Origin: an uncultured Saprospiraceae bacterium
GTDB taxonomy: Bacteria > Bacteroidota > Bacteroidia > Chitinophagales > Saprospiraceae
Direction: 5' to 3'
Length of the DNA stretch: 64,000 nucleotides
Assembly (NCBI GenBank): GCA_937926205.1
Contig: CALEYL010000074.1
Span: 186,001 to 250,000 of the forward strand
In this document: positions 7,004 through 16,797 of the stretch, piece after piece
Numbering within the stretch: the first letter of the stretch is position 1
Layout of the letters: each line of letters starts with the position of its first letter
Made by a program: the position numbers and the translations under genes
Notes under the pieces: generated by a model
What the model was told of the DNA's origin: nothing
Database searches by the model: none
The model's input: only the letters and a program-made list of their open reading frames with translations

Positions 7004-9259
7004 TTACCGGATCAGTGTCGCAAAGCCTTTTATTTCCACCAATTTCCCCCGCGGTTCGCGGTAAGTGACGAGCACGACGTAAACCCCGGGCGGCGAATCT
7101 CCCCCGTTGTTCATCTTGCGGCCATTCCAGGCGTCGTCGGGACTGTTGGTTTCAAAAACCATTTCGCCCCAGCGGTTCCAGATGCTGAGTTTGAAACCCG
7201 TGGCGCCATCCATAATGCCGACGCCTTTATACGTATCGTTCGAGCTGTCATTGTTGGGCGTAAAAGCATTGGGCAGGAAGTAGCGCACTTCGGGCAGGAT
7301 ATCTATGGTTCGGATGAGGGTGTCTTTGCAGCCGCTGGGGTGGGTAACGATCTGCATGACCTGGTACACCCCCGTATCGCGGAACGTATACACCGGACTG
7401 GGCAGCGAAGAAGTGGCGCCCGTGTCAAAATCCCACAGCCAGCGAATGGCGCCCTGCGATTCATCGGTGAACGTCACCCTGGGCTCGATGCTGCTCGGAT
7501 GGTCGGGACTATACGAAAACCCCGCCTGCGGAGAAGGCCGCACGACAATGAGGTTGTTAAAAATGGTATCTGTCTGGCAGCCAATCGGGGAAGTAATGTC
7601 TACCGAAACGGTATAAGTGCCCGGCGATTCGTAGGTATAAGTCGGACTGATTTCGGTACTAGTCCCGCCGTCGCCGAAATTCCAGACAATGTCATAGGAA
7701 TCGTCTATCGGAAAAGAAAGGTTGTCGAAGAATACCGAAACGGGCGCACAACCATTGGCTTCGCTGGGCGAAACGACAATGAGCGCCGGCACGGGGAAAT
7801 AACTGAGGATGCGGGTGATGTCGTCCTCGCAGCCATTCGTATCGCGCACCGTGAGCATGACGGGCAATTCGCCGGGTATTCGGTAATTGTGGAAAGGGTT
7901 TTGATTGGCCGAGCGTTCGCCGTCGCCAAATTGCCAATCCCAGTCGGTCAGACAACAACTGCCTGTGGTGGAAAGATCGGTAAACGCCACCGGTCCGGCA
8001 ACGCAGGTATCGTATTCGAATTCAAAATCAGCGCGGATTTCGGGAAAAACATTCACAAAAATTTTGGCGGTATCGCCGCAATTTGTCCCCGGGTTCAGAA
8101 TGAGCGTCCCTTCGTATTGGCCGACTCCCGGAAAAGTCACCGTCGGACTCCAGGGCGTAAAGGTGCGCACGGTATCGTTGATGTTGAATTCCCATCGGAA
8201 TACGTCTATAAATTGTTGCAAAAAAGACGTATTTTCAAAGGTTACTGTATTGTTGCCGCACGAATTGATGACAAACTCCTGGTTGTCAAGAACTTCATCC
8301 GATTCAACCCGCGCAATCACCTGAGGATCGCAATTGGCCACATTAAACTGGAAGTCGCGCAACACCCGACTGAGCAAAACCCCGTTTCGGTATTCTGACA
8401 CACAAACCCCCACCACAAATTGCCCCTGCACCCTGGGCGTACCGGTTATAATCCCCGTATTGGGATTGATGCTGACCACCGGATTACCGGCCATAGGCGC
8501 CAGAGAAGTATAGGTGGGTATGGCAAAAGCCACCGTACCGTAAGGCGGCGGGCATGCAGGATCGGGATAAGCACCGGCGCAGCTGCTGGCCAGACTGGCG
8601 GGCATCGTAATCTGACCTCCGCCAAGCAAAGGCGTACAAAATTCGTAAACCAACTGGTCGCCATCGGGATCGGTAGCGGAGTGGTCGAAAACCAGCGGCT
8701 CATTTACACAAATGACCGTAGGCGGAAATTCGTCAAACGAAGGGCTGCTGTTGCACAATTGTTGAGAGTTCGGTGTGATTTCCACCGTATAGGTTGCGCC
8801 CGACGATTCAGGGCTGATGATGTTGTTGATGGTAATATTCCGACAGCACCGCTGGTAGGAAACGTGGTAGCTTTCCTGAGAAGCAGGCAAATTGAGCGAA
8901 AAGCGGTAGACCCCTTCTTCCACGCATACATTGGGCGGAATCAGGCAGGGATAATCCGGCGCTTCCACATTCCGGAATTCCTGCAGCGGCACATCAATGC
9001 GCCGGAAAAAAGAATTCTGATTGAGGTTGGAGCAGGGCGTGGCGCCGCCGCAACGGTAAACAGCGATCAAGGCCTGGGGGTCGAAATTGGCGCAATCCGT
9101 ACAATTGCAATCTCGGTAAACCTTGAGGGTAAAAGCATAATTGTTGTTGCCGAGACACTCATAAGTCATCACGCCGCCTACAATATGCCTGGCCTGTATC
9201 GCGCCGAAAGCGAATAAAACAAACAATAAGGTAGTGGTAGTTTTCAATAGCAGTCGCAT
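7004..9259 (-). CDS. T9SS type B (gliding motility-associated) PKD surface protein, copy 1
   Basis: A 751-residue exported protein. Residues 1-23 are a signal peptide. Residues ~24-310 are a conserved Cys-rich domain beginning H-I-V-G-G with a Y-E-C-L-G motif and an A-T-D-P-D-G-D-Q segment. A PKD-like region lies at ~325-413, then three PKD domains at ~415-490, 495-577 and 580-658 (WQFGDG, WNFGDGG, WLWDFD). The final ~93 residues are the gliding motility-associated C-terminal domain (L-P-N-A-F-T-P-N-N-D start, W-N-R-W-G-E, G-F-A-T-L-I-R end), the type B T9SS signal. Closely related to the upstream gene on the same strand. Probably an adhesin or surface filament component; the ligand is unknown. 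Confidence 0.9.
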   Translation of the reverse strand: MRLLLKTTTTLLFVLFAFGAIQARHIVGGVMTYECLGNNNYAFTLKVYRDCNCTDCANFDPQALIAVYRCGGATPCSNLNQNSFFRRIDVPLQEFRNVEAPDYPCLIPPNVCVEEGVYRFSLNLPASQESYHVSYQRCCRNITINNIISPESSGATYTVEITPNSQQLCNSSPSFDEFPPTVICVNEPLVFDHSATDPDGDQLVYEFCTPLLGGGQITMPASLASSCAGAYPDPACPPPYGTVAFAIPTYTSLAPMAGNPVVSINPNTGIITGTPRVQGQFVVGVCVSEYRNGVLLSRVLRDFQFNVANCDPQVIARVESDEVLDNQEFVINSCGNNTVTFENTSFLQQFIDVFRWEFNINDTVRTFTPWSPTVTFPGVGQYEGTLILNPGTNCGDTAKIFVNVFPEIRADFEFEYDTCVAGPVAFTDLSTTGSCCLTDWDWQFGDGERSANQNPFHNYRIPGELPVMLTVRDTNGCEDDITRILSYFPVPALIVVSPSEANGCAPVSVFFDNLSFPIDDSYDIVWNFGDGGTSTEISPTYTYESPGTYTVSVDITSPIGCQTDTIFNNLIVVRPSPQAGFSYSPDHPSSIEPRVTFTDESQGAIRWLWDFDTGATSSLPSPVYTFRDTGVYQVMQIVTHPSGCKDTLIRTIDILPEVRYFLPNAFTPNNDSSNDTYKGVGIMDGATGFKLSIWNRWGEMVFETNSPDDAWNGRKMNNGGDSPPGVYVVLVTYREPRGKLVEIKGFATLIR

Positions 9260-9411
9260 GTGTTCTTTTTATAAAGCTTCAAGACAATAGACAGTGGATT
9301 AACGGATAATGTTGTTCCTATGTTCTGAATTAAGAATCTCTCCACAAAATACAGCATAATCCGAAATTGCGAAGAAGGTTCCAAACTGTCCACTTGAATA
9401 AAGCTGTTCGA

Positions 9412-11688
9412 TTACCGTACGAGCGTCACAAAACCTTTGTAAAACTCAGGGGCGCCGCGCGGTTGCTCGAGCGATACTTCATACAGGTAGACGCCCTGAG
9501 GCGCCTGTTGGTTGCCTATCCGGCCATCCCATCCGAATGCAGGGTCGTTTGATTCGAAAATCAATTCGCCCCAGCGACTCCAGATACGCATGCTGAATGT
9601 CTGAACGCCGCGCAGAAAGCCCTCTCCCTTAAAGACGTCATTTACGGTATCATTGTTGGGTGTAAACGCATTTGGCATGTGAAAAGAAATAAAAGGCGCC
9701 ACATCTATCAGACGGCTAGAGGTGTCCTGGCAGCCAAAAATATTCGTCACCCGCAGGATCACCCTATGAAGCCCGGTATCTGGTAACGTAAAAGCAGGAT
9801 TTTGTTCTATAGAAGTATGCAAGCCGTCAAAATTCCAGTTCCAACGCCAGGCATCTATCGATTGGTCGGTAAAATTGACTACCGGATTAAAAGGATCAGG
9901 TTTTTCCGGGGAAAATGTAAAATTAGCCACCGGCCCGGGTTGTATCTGAATCAGTTCCCGAAAAACGGTGTCTGTTCGGCATCCGATGGGGGAAGTAATG
10001 GACAGTGACACATCGTACACACCTGATTCCTGATACACATAGGTTGGGCTGATTTCAGCGCTCGTACCGCCGTCACCAAAATCCCAGACGACATCATAAG
10101 TATCGTCAATCGGAGTGGAGAGGTTGTTGAATGCAATCTCGGCGGGGGCACAATCCTCCACCCGATTGGGTGTAACCAAAATCAGGCCGGGCACCGGAAA
10201 ATAGCGAACAATTTTGTAAATGGTATCCCGACAACCATCAAAGTCCTCTACCTGAAGCGCAACAACCGGTTCTCCAGGTTCGCGGTAACCATGCTGTGGA
10301 AATTGGATGGCAGAAGTTTTTCCATCGCCAAAACTCCAGTTCCAGGAGGTAATCTGATCGGCGCCCGTAACCGATAAATCCCTGAAATCCACCAGGCCGG
10401 CGGTACAGGTGTCATACTCAGATACAAAGTCTGCGACAATTCCCGGATAAATGTCTATCTTCAACAAAGCCGTATCGCTGCAAATATCGCCGGGATTGAG
10501 CAACATACGCCCGCTATAAGAGCCAGGCCCCGGGAAATCCACGGTAGCATTCCAAGTATTCACAATCGTGGGTGCGCCGGTACCCGACAGATCAAACTCC
10601 CAGCGGTAAGTATCGATGTTTTGCTGCTGGATGCTTTGATTGACAAACGAAAGGGAGTTGTCGCCGCAAGACTTATAGACATAGACGCCGTTTTCCTGTT
10701 CTCCCTGCAGGCCCGCTGCTACCAGAATCTGACAGGTGGTTACATTAAATTGAAAGTCGCGCCGAACGGTACTCAGCAAGACGCCATTGCGGTATTCCGA
10801 CACGCAAATTCCCACCACAAACTGTCCGATAACAGTAGGCATACCGGTGAGTTGGCCCGTTGTCGGGTGAATGCTCAGCCCGGAGCTGACGCCCAGCGGG
10901 TTGAGCGCGGTATAATTTGGCGCTTTGAAATTCACGCCTGCATAAGGTGGCGGCAGGTCAGGATCGGGTGCAACGCCATTCGGACCAAAGTTGCCCATGG
11001 TGCCCCCGCCCAGAAACGGGCTGCAAAGTTCATAGATCAACTGATCGCCGTCTGCGTCTGTGGCAGCGTGATTGAAGGTAAAATCCTGGCCAACACAAAG
11101 CACTGCAGGCGGAAAATTGTCGAATACCGGGCTGTTGTTGCAGGCTGCCTGAGCCGCTGCGGTCAGCTCCATCGTATAAGTGGCGCCGGACGATCCCGGA
11201 TTGAAGATATTGGTAATGGTATTGTTACGACAACAGCGCTGGTAAGTGATGTAATAGCTTTCGCTAATGATGGGCAGGTTGATCACCGGAAAGACGTATT
11301 CTCCCTGTTCTACGCATACGTTGGGCGGCACTATCACGCAGGCATTACCGGGGTTTGGGTCAACGTCGTTGATTTGGGGCGGATCCAGTTCGTACACCGC
11401 AATCGGCGTATTGCTTCCTGCACGAAAAACTGTAACCGATGCGACATAAGCGCCATCAAATGCCGAGTCAAAACCGGCGCCATTACTCTGGCAATCCCGG
11501 TAAATTTTCATGTTAAAAAGATAGGCTCTTGATTGTGTTGCCGGGTCATTGTTGGTGAAACCCAGACACTCGTAAGTAATCACACCGCCAATAATGTGCG
11601 CAGCGCGAACGTTAGTGGCTAACAGCAGTCCAAAAACCAGAGGCAACAATTTTTTGAGCGCCGACGTTATGAGAATTTCGCGTTTCAT
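9412..11688 (-). CDS. T9SS type B (gliding motility-associated) PKD surface protein, copy 2
   Basis: A 758-residue paralogue of the gene at 7004 with the same domain order: signal peptide (to ~residue 29), H-I-I-G-G Cys-rich N-terminal domain, A-T-D-A-D-G-D-Q segment, PKD-like domains with WSFGDG, WDFGDGG and WNWNFD cores, and a type B sorting domain (M-P-N-A-F-T-P-N-N-D, W-S-R-W-G-E, G-F-V-T-L-V-R). The two copies lie head to tail, 152 bases apart, with this one upstream. Similarity runs from end to end, so this is tandem duplication rather than domain sharing. Cell-surface location follows from the sorting domain; the role in adhesion or gliding is inference. Confidence 0.9.
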   Translation of the reverse strand: MKREILITSALKKLLPLVFGLLLATNVRAAHIIGGVITYECLGFTNNDPATQSRAYLFNMKIYRDCQSNGAGFDSAFDGAYVASVTVFRAGSNTPIAVYELDPPQINDVDPNPGNACVIVPPNVCVEQGEYVFPVINLPIISESYYITYQRCCRNNTITNIFNPGSSGATYTMELTAAAQAACNNSPVFDNFPPAVLCVGQDFTFNHAATDADGDQLIYELCSPFLGGGTMGNFGPNGVAPDPDLPPPYAGVNFKAPNYTALNPLGVSSGLSIHPTTGQLTGMPTVIGQFVVGICVSEYRNGVLLSTVRRDFQFNVTTCQILVAAGLQGEQENGVYVYKSCGDNSLSFVNQSIQQQNIDTYRWEFDLSGTGAPTIVNTWNATVDFPGPGSYSGRMLLNPGDICSDTALLKIDIYPGIVADFVSEYDTCTAGLVDFRDLSVTGADQITSWNWSFGDGKTSAIQFPQHGYREPGEPVVALQVEDFDGCRDTIYKIVRYFPVPGLILVTPNRVEDCAPAEIAFNNLSTPIDDTYDVVWDFGDGGTSAEISPTYVYQESGVYDVSLSITSPIGCRTDTVFRELIQIQPGPVANFTFSPEKPDPFNPVVNFTDQSIDAWRWNWNFDGLHTSIEQNPAFTLPDTGLHRVILRVTNIFGCQDTSSRLIDVAPFISFHMPNAFTPNNDTVNDVFKGEGFLRGVQTFSMRIWSRWGELIFESNDPAFGWDGRIGNQQAPQGVYLYEVSLEQPRGAPEFYKGFVTLVR

Positions 11689-11992
11689 TCAGACAATATA
11701 AAATCTTGAAAAAAGTTGATAACAATACCCGGAAACACCGAATGAAGATGATGAAAAATGGCAAACCGGCTTGCCGGAACCACTATCTGATACCTGCTAT
11801 AAGTAATAAGTAGCTAAAGGGATACCAAAGTAGCGACTCGCAACGAAGTCAAATTAAATGATAGTTCCGGAACATCCACCACTTTGGCCGGTATAATTTG
11901 CGACTTAGCCACTTAGCAGACAATAACGCGTCGTCCCACAATTAAAAAGGCTGAATTCTTCTAATTCTGAATTACAGTTCAGGAAGTTAAAA
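11689..11992. other. Divergent intergenic region (304 bp)
   Basis: Lies between the divergent type B gene and the TsaC-family gene and must hold both promoters. A near-consensus -7 element (TATAATTTG near 11891) points towards the TsaC-family gene but has no clear -33 partner. CCGGAACCACTATC and GATAGTTCCGG form a loose inverted pair. Nothing else is recognisable. Confidence 0.4.
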
Positions 11993-12604
11993 ATGATCTC
12001 CATGACGATCTTTACAAACCCGGTGCTACATATGATTCCACAACACCACATTGAGGGTGCGCTGGCAGCAATAGAAAATAACGGCCTCGTATTGTGCCCC
12101 ACCGACACCCTCTGGAGCATGGCTTGTAATGCCAACGATCCGGTCGCAGTTCTAAGACTTTTAAGGCTAAAACCGAACACACGCGCCAATAGCTTTGAAA
12201 TTTTAGTTAACTCTATTGAAATGCTCAAAGAATATGTAGAACACTTACACCCACGAGTCGAAACTTTACTCTCTTACCACATCCGCCCATTAACGGTGGT
12301 GTTTGAAAAAGCGCGCAACCTGCCGGAAAAAATCCTCAACCCGGATGGCAGCATACCCGTACGTGTGGTTCAGGATGAATTTTGCCGCGAACTTATTGCC
12401 GGTTTGAAACACCCCCTGGTATCCACTTTTGCCCACCTCGAAGACGCCCCGATGCCCACGCATTTTGGCGCCATCAGTTCTGCGGTGATCGAGGCGGTGG
12501 ATTATGTAGTGCGTTACCGCCAAAACGACAAAGCCCACGGCCAGCCTTCTGTCATGGTACGCCTGCTGGAAGAAGAAGAGGAGATGGAGTTTTTGAGGGA
12601 ATAA
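11993..12604 (+). CDS. L-threonylcarbamoyladenylate synthase family protein (Sua5/YciO/YrdC)
   Basis: Family enzymes make threonylcarbamoyl-AMP from threonine, bicarbonate and ATP, the first step of t6A37 tRNA modification in the cytoplasm. The 203-residue protein has the YrdC fold signatures: G-L-V-L-C-P-T-D-T-L-W near residue 30, a K/R-rich nucleotide-binding stretch around L-R-L-K-P-N-T-R, and a P-V-R-V-V segment. The acidic tail is unusual. Start choice is open: ATG codons at 11993, 12002 and 12032 are all possible, the last placing the usual I-E-x-A-L helix near the N-terminus. The normal S-S-A-N near the active site appears diverged, so it could be the YciO-like branch. The stop is 3 bases before the next ATG, so the two genes are probably co-transcribed. 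Confidence 0.8.
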   Translation: MISMTIFTNPVLHMIPQHHIEGALAAIENNGLVLCPTDTLWSMACNANDPVAVLRLLRLKPNTRANSFEILVNSIEMLKEYVEHLHPRVETLLSYHIRPLTVVFEKARNLPEKILNPDGSIPVRVVQDEFCRELIAGLKHPLVSTFAHLEDAPMPTHFGAISSAVIEAVDYVVRYRQNDKAHGQPSVMVRLLEEEEEMEFLRE

Positions 12605-12607
12605 GCC

Positions 12608-14404
12608 ATGCTACCGGCTTCCTTAATTCATTCGCTTCGTGCAACCATTCGCACAGACGATCAGGAAATTCAACTCAAGCCGTCCGACAACTTTACCGGG
12701 CAGAATGCCGGGTTTGTACTTCAGGTTTCGGAAGACCCGCATCGGAACTGTTTACGGGTGCAAATCAGAGGGTCATCCGAAATGCAATTGGCCATCCGGA
12801 CAGTCGCACTTACCTTTAGCTTCGATTACACCGGCGTTCAAAGCATTTTTTGCAACGGGTTCCAATCCTGGTCAGAAAGCCGGGAGTATGCCCCCGGCGA
12901 GCGACTGCCCGCTTTAAAATGGTTTGCCCGGCCTCTGATGCGCTACTACGGGGATGCTCATTTTCAACAGATCCCGCGAAGACGGCGCTATTTCCATTCC
13001 TGGACTTACAGTTATATCCGCACCGAAGTGAATGACTTGTTTTTCATCGCATCGGTGAATGAAAAAAACGGGTTTACCTGGATTGGGCACGATTTAAGAG
13101 CGAACACCCTGACGGTTAACAAAGATTGTACAGGGCTCATCCTGGAAGAATCGGCACTTGTTTTGGATTTGTTGCTGGCAACCGGTACGGAGGCTGCCGT
13201 TTTTGATGCCTGGTTCTCTGAAATGGATGTCCATCCATCAACAGCTCCCCTTGCAAGCGGATGGACGAGTTGGTACAACTATTATACAGCAATTTCTGAG
13301 TCCATTTTACTTCAAAACCTGGCGTCACAATCGCTGATTCCTCGCGAAAAACGAGCACCCCAACACTTTTTTCAGATTGATGACGGTTATCAAACCCATG
13401 TGGGCGACTGGCTCGATCTAAAGCCTGATTTTCCGTCGGGCATGGCGGCAATTGCAGCCAGCATACACGCCGCCTCTTACCAGGCCGGGCTGTGGGTGGC
13501 GCCTTTTATCTGCGAACAACATTCGGCCCTGTTTCGCGAACACCCCGAATGGTTGCTCCGGGATGGCTCCGGAAAACCCGTCCGCGCCGGTTGGAATCCA
13601 TTGTGGAGCGGCTGGTTTTACGCGCTTGATTTTTACAACATCGACTTCAGGGAGGGCTATTTGAGGCCGGTGTTGACGACCATGTTACACGAATGGAATT
13701 TTGATCTTCTGAAGCTGGATTTCCTCTATGCTGTGTGCATTCTGCCGCGGCCTGACAAAACCAGAGGGCAGGTGATGCATGAAGCCATGCTGTGGTTGCG
13801 GGAAGTAGCCGGTAATAAATGGCTGCTCGGGTGCGGGGTACCTTTGGGCAGTGCTTTCGGGCTTGTAGATTACTGCCGCATCGGCGCCGACATCCACTTG
13901 CGCTGGGAACACAAACTGCTGCGCTTTTTAGGCAACCGCGAAAGGGTTTCTACCCTGCTTGCGCTCCGCAATGCCATCGGGCGCAGGCACCTTGACGGGA
14001 AAGTTTGGCGCAACGACCCCGATGTCTTTTTGCTGCGTCGCCACAACCTGCACCTGAGCGAAGTACAAAAACGGAGTATTTTGATAATCAATGCACTGTG
14101 TGGCGGCCTGTTGTTTACTTCTGACGAACTGGATGGCTATGATACTGCGCAATGGGAACTTGCGAAACAAGGGCTGGGACTCCTGACGGCGCAATTGTTA
14201 AAAGTATCTCCAATGGGCCCTGATCTTTACCGCATCGATTTTGAGCAAGAAGGCGAAAAACGGCAAGTTATTTGCAACCTGAATGCGACGACAAAAACCA
14301 TTCTTTGGCAGGAAAAGCCGATGGTACTTCAGCCTTTCGAAACACGCTTTGTGAAGCCGGATACTACAGCATTAAATTCAGGAGTGCCTGTTCCGCTACC
14401 ATAG
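12608..14404 (+). CDS. Alpha-galactosidase, glycoside hydrolase family 36
   Basis: Hydrolyses terminal alpha-galactosides such as melibiose or raffinose. The 598-residue protein has an N-terminal beta-sandwich followed by the TIM barrel, with the family motifs W-T-S-W-Y-N-Y-Y, I-D-D-G-Y-Q and G-L-W-V-A-P-F. The nucleophile is expected to be Asp371 in L-K-L-D-F, and the acid/base Asp428 in R-I-G-A-D-I. There is no signal peptide, so it should act in the cytoplasm on imported oligosaccharides. It starts 3 bases after the TsaC-family gene and overlaps the convergent glycosyltransferase gene by 41 bases at its 3' end. Substrate specificity cannot be read from sequence; other GH36 activities are possible. 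Confidence 0.88.
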   Translation: MLPASLIHSLRATIRTDDQEIQLKPSDNFTGQNAGFVLQVSEDPHRNCLRVQIRGSSEMQLAIRTVALTFSFDYTGVQSIFCNGFQSWSESREYAPGERLPALKWFARPLMRYYGDAHFQQIPRRRRYFHSWTYSYIRTEVNDLFFIASVNEKNGFTWIGHDLRANTLTVNKDCTGLILEESALVLDLLLATGTEAAVFDAWFSEMDVHPSTAPLASGWTSWYNYYTAISESILLQNLASQSLIPREKRAPQHFFQIDDGYQTHVGDWLDLKPDFPSGMAAIAASIHAASYQAGLWVAPFICEQHSALFREHPEWLLRDGSGKPVRAGWNPLWSGWFYALDFYNIDFREGYLRPVLTTMLHEWNFDLLKLDFLYAVCILPRPDKTRGQVMHEAMLWLREVAGNKWLLGCGVPLGSAFGLVDYCRIGADIHLRWEHKLLRFLGNRERVSTLLALRNAIGRRHLDGKVWRNDPDVFLLRRHNLHLSEVQKRSILIINALCGGLLFTSDELDGYDTAQWELAKQGLGLLTAQLLKVSPMGPDLYRIDFEQEGEKRQVICNLNATTKTILWQEKPMVLQPFETRFVKPDTTALNSGVPVPLP

Positions 14405-15503
14405 CTGCGGCATCCCAACTATAGTGAGTGCGGCGCCTCCTCCCGGCCTCCACCAGCGAAGCCCTCAAAGGCGCGTCTTCATAAAGGCGCTTCAGGGCTG
14501 AAGCAATCTCATCTGTGTTTTCCGGAGCAACTTTCAGCGCAGCATCGCCGGCCACTTCCGGCAAAGAGGAAACATTGGAAGTCAGTACCGGCGTATCACA
14601 GTGCATGGCTTCAAGCAGTGGCACGCCAAATCCTTCAAACAGGGATACATAGGTCAGCGCAAGCGCAGCTGCCGTAAGCTTTGGCAATTCCGTTTCCGGC
14701 ACATATCCCATAAAAAGGATGTCTTTTTTGTATTCGGCAGCCTCCCAGGCACTTCGGATGATGCCCGTCTGCCAGGTAAACCGACCGCCGATCAGCAATT
14801 TGACAGGAGCCCCGGTCTCAGCCTTAAACCGATCAAAAGCCCGGATGAGCCGATGGATGTTTTTGCGGGGATGCACCGCGCCGAGGTATAAAAAATAAGG
14901 ATGTCCGCTACTGTATTTTTCCCGGATAAGCGCTTTTTCTGACTCCGAAACGGGTACAAACCCCTCCCGGCAGCCATTGCCTGCCACTGAAATTTTATTG
15001 CCGGAAAGGCCGTAGCGGTGGACGATATCGGCTTTTGTAAATTCCGAAACGGTCAAAACAGCTTCTGCCCGGCGCAGGTAGCGGGGCACAAAATGGTTGT
15101 AATAATAACGGGCCGCATAAGGGATTTCGGCAGGAAAGTGCAGGTGCGCCAGATCGTGCGTCACCATCAGGGTTTTGACCGGAGCGGACAAGGAACAGTA
15201 ACCATCAGGCGAAAAAAAGACATCGGCGCCGCAGCGCTTCAAAGCTGCCGGAAGGGTCCATTCAAACCAGATATACCACAACAAAGGATGTCGTGACGGG
15301 GGCGGCACAACCACCCCCGTCACGTTTGGTGCAAACAAAAACCGTTTATCGAAGGGGCGATCAAACAGGAACACAAAATTCCAGTCAGGATGCCAGGCCA
15401 CCAGCCGTCGCACCACTTCATGGGTGTACCAGCCAATGCCTTCGAGTTTATCGGGTAGCAAAAAGCGGGCGTTGACGGCAATGGTCTTTCCCTTACTTTT
15501 CAT
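14364..15503 (-). CDS. Glycosyltransferase family 4 (GT-B fold)
   Basis: Transfers a sugar from a nucleotide-sugar donor, probably in polysaccharide or glycolipid synthesis at the cytoplasmic face of the inner membrane. The 379-residue protein has a GT4 N-terminal Rossmann domain (acceptor side) with G-I-G-W-Y-T near residue 22 and a C-terminal domain with Y-L-G-A-V-H-P-R-K-N and E-G-F-G-V-P-L-L-E-A-M, the E-x7-E donor-binding motif. I use the ATG at 15503 because it overlaps the stop codon of the upstream amidohydrolase gene by 11 bases, a normal translational-coupling arrangement; a longer frame exists without an ATG. The acceptor is unknown, and no other polysaccharide genes are adjacent. 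Confidence 0.85.
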   Translation of the reverse strand: MKSKGKTIAVNARFLLPDKLEGIGWYTHEVVRRLVAWHPDWNFVFLFDRPFDKRFLFAPNVTGVVVPPPSRHPLLWYIWFEWTLPAALKRCGADVFFSPDGYCSLSAPVKTLMVTHDLAHLHFPAEIPYAARYYYNHFVPRYLRRAEAVLTVSEFTKADIVHRYGLSGNKISVAGNGCREGFVPVSESEKALIREKYSSGHPYFLYLGAVHPRKNIHRLIRAFDRFKAETGAPVKLLIGGRFTWQTGIIRSAWEAAEYKKDILFMGYVPETELPKLTAAALALTYVSLFEGFGVPLLEAMHCDTPVLTSNVSSLPEVAGDAALKVAPENTDEIASALKRLYEDAPLRASLVEAGRRRRTHYSWDAAAMVAEQALLNLML

Positions 15504-16785
15504 ACCGCTGTTTAAACCTCCGGTACAACGCTTTTTGCTTGTTGTCCAAATCAATGCCTCGCCCCTGAATATAAGCCTGGGTGACTACGCTGCTGCGCAT
15601 GTCCAGCACATCGCCTTCACTGACAAACAAGTTGGCGTCTTTGCCAACTTCCAGTGAGCCGGTGCGGGCGTCAATGCCCAGAATTTTGGCCGTATTTAAA
15701 GTAAGGGCGCTGATGGCTTCTTCTTTGCCCAGACCAAAACCAACTGCCTGTCCTGCCTGAAAAGCCAGATTCCGCTGCTGCCAGAATCCTTCATGGCCGA
15801 TACAATACAGCACTCCGGCCTTTTGGAGGAGTGCCGGCGTTTTAAAAGGCTGATCCACATCGGCGTCTTCTGTTGCAGGCAGACTTTGGGTTGATTCCAG
15901 GATAACCGCTACGTTATTGGCTTTCAGAAAATCGGCGACCAACCAGGATTCCCTGCCGCCAACGATCACTATTTTAAATCCATAGGGTTGTGCAAAAAGG
16001 ACCGACTGCTGGATGGATTTGGCGCTGTTGGTATGAATGAACAGGCGTTTTGAACCGTCGAAAAGCCCTCTGGCAGCTTCGAATTTGAGGTTGCGGGTTT
16101 CGGGTGCTGCTTTTTGAATGTATGCCTGCGCTTCTTTGAAAAACATTTCCAACTCCTGTATGGAAGCAGCGTAGCCTTCATTTTTGATCAACTCCCCGCT
16201 GAAGCGGTTGAAGCGAAACTGCTCCGGCCAATCCAGATGAACGCCGTCGTCGGTTTGGTACGCTGCATCTTCCCAGTTCCAGGCGTCTAACTGAACAACA
16301 CTTGACTGTCCGGAAATACGCCCGCCCCCCGGAACAACCTGAGCCAGTAAAATCCCCTGAGAACGCACGGTAGGAATGACATGCGAATCGGTATTGTAGG
16401 CTACCAGTGACCGGATATTGGGGTTCAGCTCGCCGATTTCCGATCCGTCGCGCGTGGCACGAACGGCTTCGATTTCCACGAGGCCCAATTGGGCATTTGG
16501 AGCAATGAGGCCCGGGTAAACGTGCTTCCCGGCCGCATCCACACGGGTATAGGCGCTCAGATTAACGCGCGGTGTCTGGCCGGCAGCACCCACGAAGGTA
16601 ATTTTACCTTTATCAAAGGCAATAACACTGTTTTCTATAACCTGACCATTGCCAAGGTGTGCCGTTGCTCCGGCAATGTAAATGCCCTGGCTTTGTGGTT
16701 TGGCCGGTACAGGCCCTGCCTGGGCTATAAGTGCCGCCGTTTGAACCATCAATCCGGCTGCGATCAGAATGGATGTTATTTTCAT
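15493..16785 (-). CDS. Exported amidohydrolase-family protein lacking the HxH metal motif
   Basis: A 430-residue protein with a signal peptide (ends ~residue 22) and the amidohydrolase-superfamily frame: N-terminal beta strands (I-Y-I-A-G-A-T), Y-P-G-L-I at ~95, and the C-terminal T-L-N-T-A-K-I-L-G-I...G-S-L-E-V-G-K-D-A-N-L signature. Where active family members have H-x-H after P-G-(F/L)-I-D, this one has A-P-N-A-Q, so the first metal pair is missing. It may be a non-catalytic partner of the larger amidohydrolase upstream (16960-19962), which contains one normal and one similarly degenerate module. The glycosyltransferase gene overlaps its 3' end. Confidence 0.78.
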   Translation of the reverse strand: MKITSILIAAGLMVQTAALIAQAGPVPAKPQSQGIYIAGATAHLGNGQVIENSVIAFDKGKITFVGAAGQTPRVNLSAYTRVDAAGKHVYPGLIAPNAQLGLVEIEAVRATRDGSEIGELNPNIRSLVAYNTDSHVIPTVRSQGILLAQVVPGGGRISGQSSVVQLDAWNWEDAAYQTDDGVHLDWPEQFRFNRFSGELIKNEGYAASIQELEMFFKEAQAYIQKAAPETRNLKFEAARGLFDGSKRLFIHTNSAKSIQQSVLFAQPYGFKIVIVGGRESWLVADFLKANNVAVILESTQSLPATEDADVDQPFKTPALLQKAGVLYCIGHEGFWQQRNLAFQAGQAVGFGLGKEEAISALTLNTAKILGIDARTGSLEVGKDANLFVSEGDVLDMRSSVVTQAYIQGRGIDLDNKQKALYRRFKQRYEK

Positions 16786-16797
16786 GATCTTGTTCTC

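Noticed and set aside
6908..8398. 496-codon open frame on the plus strand
   Set aside because: It is the antisense shadow of the type B surface protein at 7004-9259, whose PKD and sorting-domain motifs are unmistakable.
8420..9217. 265-codon plus-strand frame
   Set aside because: Antisense shadow of the N-terminal domain of the same type B gene; no family resemblance.
10621..11532. 303-codon plus-strand frame
   Set aside because: Antisense shadow of the second type B gene (9412-11688).
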